A DNA stretch of 64,000 bases from Ornithinibacillus bavariensis (GTDB taxonomy: Bacteria; Bacillota; Bacilli; Bacillales; Amphibacillaceae), in contig NZ_JBNPWZ010000003.1 of the NCBI RefSeq assembly GCF_050433565.1, positions 309,398-373,397 of the forward strand. Reading direction: 5' to 3'. The position numbers were made by a program, and so were the translations under genes. Shown here in pieces: positions 62,664 to 64,000 of the stretch. How positions within the stretch are numbered: the stretch's first letter is position 1; each line of letters begins with the position of its first letter. The notes beneath the pieces are model-generated. The model searched no databases, was not told the DNA's origin, and saw only the letters and a program-made list of their open reading frames with translations.

Positions 62664-63090
62664 CTGCTTACCTGATCAATTCGTTCCATGGCATAACTTA
62701 GCCCGAACATAAGAATATACTCATATATTTTAAAACCCGGTTATAGTCATTATATAAAATAAGCTGTCGTTTTACGACAGCCTTTGATTGAAGTACTTTA
62801 TGATTTTTAACTACCTTCCGTTTTGTAAGTTAATCGAGACTGGATGGTGTTAGTTTATGAACGTCTACTTTAATTTCATAGGATGTAATTACTTTAAAAA
62901 TGCTCTACTTTTTATAGACTTGCATTTTCTCAAGGCCCTCTCGAGTTCTTTCCACATTTATATCGCATGATACTAGAAATTGATCTACTAGTTTTTTGCG
63001 GTGAACCCTTTTGTGTAATTTTATAATATTAGGATATCACTACTCGGATTTGTCGCCTACAAAAATCCAAAAGTGATTTCTAGTAAATTT
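62664..63090. other. Intergenic region with a hairpin and a startless open frame
   Basis: No intact gene is seen in these 427 bp. A GCTGTCGT/ACGACAGC hairpin lies at 62763-62781. On the minus strand a 43-codon frame (63036-62905), flanked by stops and without a start codon, reads protein-like (HRKKLVDQFLVSCDINVER, then EGLEKMQVYKK). A pseudogene fragment is plausible. Confidence 0.35.
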
Positions 63091-63492
63091 CTAGTTTGCA
63101 TTAACCTTTAGTAAGACACCGGCAATTAAGCCTGTTATTAAACCCCATATAGCGTTTGTAACCAAGACACTGACAATCGCAAATGGATTAGTTAAAGGGC
63201 CTTGTAAGTGACCCGTAAGAATAGGTGATAAAATACCACTAATAATGATTGCCAATATACCGTAACCAATCCCTACAAAAACTAATGTTAATATAGGTTG
63301 GGAATCCTGTTTTATATAAACTGCTATTATCCAAACAATTGAAATGATTATAGTTGCAGTGATGCTTACGACTGGTTTTCCAATGGCATCTGATATTCCT
63401 AAAATACTCATAAGTGGTCTAATAAGTGCAAAAATGGATAGTACTGCAATAAAACCCCAATTCAAGGTTTTATACGCGCTATTGTTCGACAT
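63091..63492 (-). CDS. Four-helix membrane protein, function unknown
   Basis: A 133-residue protein with four hydrophobic segments (about residues 12-32, 39-60, 68-90 and 103-128) and little outside the membrane. It begins MSNNSAYKTLNWGFIAVLS after a GGAAG-type site. I do not recognise a named family. It is monocistronic in a region otherwise poor in genes. Confidence 0.7.
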   Translation of the reverse strand: MSNNSAYKTLNWGFIAVLSIFALIRPLMSILGISDAIGKPVVSITATIIISIVWIIAVYIKQDSQPILTLVFVGIGYGILAIIISGILSPILTGHLQGPLTNPFAIVSVLVTNAIWGLITGLIAGVLLKVNAN

Positions 63493-63621
63493 TTTATCTA
63501 CTTCCTTCCTCGTTTAAACTTTACTACTATTACGATAAACGTAATACCTTATTAAAACATTAAACATTTATTAATGATTTCTTAAATTTATTTAGGTTGA
63601 TAAACTTCTTCACTGTGTTTA

Positions 63622-63672
63622 GCAAAAAAAACCCCGAAAGTTAGCTATTTTCACTCTAACCTTCGGGGTCGG
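63622..63672 (-). terminator. Strong minus-strand terminator between the membrane protein gene and the 5S rRNA
   Basis: ACCCCGAAAGTTAG (63631-63644) and CTAACCTTCGGGGT (63656-63669) pair with one mismatch. On the minus strand eight T residues follow. It ends whatever is transcribed from 63690-63860, since the rRNA operon already has its own terminator. Confidence 0.85.
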
Positions 63673-63690
63673 TATCAGATAGATGCTTTT

Positions 63691-63831
63691 TTAATTTATC
63701 TTGATTCTAGGATTAGAAATATACCATTCCACATTTGGAGATACTTCCATCGAACACAAGCATGCTTTTACGAAAAAAACATTCGACGCATCTATTATTT
63801 TGGGCATACGAATACCATTAACTAAATCCAT
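63691..63831 (-). CDS. Possible 46-residue small protein downstream of the 5S rRNA
   Basis: An ATG-started frame of 46 codons (MDLVNGIRMPKIIDASNVFF at the start, ending SNPRIKIN) lies between the rRNA terminator and the next strong minus-strand terminator. No good ribosome binding site precedes it, and it matches no family I know. It could be a chance frame or the tail of a decayed gene. Confidence 0.25.
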   Translation of the reverse strand: MDLVNGIRMPKIIDASNVFFVKACLCSMEVSPNVEWYISNPRIKIN

Positions 63832-63852
63832 ATAGTTTTATCTACTAAACAC

Positions 63853-63892
63853 AAATAAAACCAAGAGATGATATACATCTCTTGGTTTTTAA
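63853..63892 (-). terminator. Terminator of the rRNA operon
   Basis: AAAACCAAGAGATG (63857-63870) and CATCTCTTGGTTTT (63876-63889) form a perfect 14-bp stem directly after the 5S rRNA on the minus strand. Confidence 0.85.
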
Positions 63893-63896
63893 TTTT

Positions 63897-64000
<104 letters not shown>

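Overview
The window looks like chromosome from a low-GC, endospore-forming Firmicute of the family Bacillaceae, most like Oceanobacillus, Virgibacillus or Gracilibacillus. The evidence is AT-rich DNA, strong AGGAGG ribosome binding sites, a T-box leader, an alpha/beta small acid-soluble spore protein, a GerW/YtfJ spore protein, EzrA and RefZ. Gene order follows the ytpI-ytgP part of the Bacillus subtilis map, rearranged. The sodium-type MotPS stator would suit a salt- or alkali-tolerant lifestyle, but that is inference. Most genes lie on the minus strand, and many transcription units end in clear hairpin terminators.

Layout. 1-8.6 kb: ytpI, ytoI, a prepilin peptidase, ytkL, a 51-bp tandem repeat array, a PspA-type protein, an M24 peptidase, alanine dehydrogenase and a universal stress protein. 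8.7-18.9 kb: ackA, ytxK, tpx, gerW/ytfJ, ytfI, sspA, thiI, nifZ, ezrA, refZ, ytsP. 18.9-28 kb: a diguanylate cyclase, rpsD with its leader RNA, an unusual HTH-(F1 ATPase beta-like) fusion, an acetamidase/formamidase family enzyme, a chemoreceptor, and tyrS with a tyrosine T-box. 28-42.4 kb: a class A penicillin-binding protein, acuABC, motPS, ccpA, aroA, a large FtsA-like protein, ytxH, ytxG, murC. 42.5-60.5 kb: nicotinate phosphoribosyltransferase, sftA, ytpR, ytpQ, ytoQ, a DUF84 NTPase, ytoP, ytzB-like, ytnP, trmB, ytzH, ytmP, ytlR, ytlQ-like, thpR, a pseudouridine synthase, ytgP, ytfP. 60.5-64 kb: a two-component system, a small membrane protein, apparent gene relics, and the 3' part of a minus-strand 5S rRNA, so an rRNA operon lies just beyond the right edge.

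How the genes relate. Central carbon control is well represented: ccpA, ackA, acuABC (control of acetyl-CoA synthetase), ald, and a consensus-matching cre site before ytnP. Cell envelope and division genes (ezrA, refZ, the FtsA-like protein, murC, sftA, ytgP, the PBP) are spread through the window. tRNA biology is covered by thiI/nifZ, tyrS and trmB.

The most unusual object is the 351-residue protein at 22043-23098. It joins an XRE-like DNA-binding domain to a degenerate F1-ATPase beta-subunit body in which the Walker A lysine and threonine are gone, and a promoter overlapped by an inverted repeat lies upstream. Second is the 709-residue FtsA-like protein at 37820-39949, whose C-terminal 315 residues appear to hold five units of about 60 residues, each ending in a GDEI-type motif. 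All assignments come from reading the sequence and recalling families; no database search was run.
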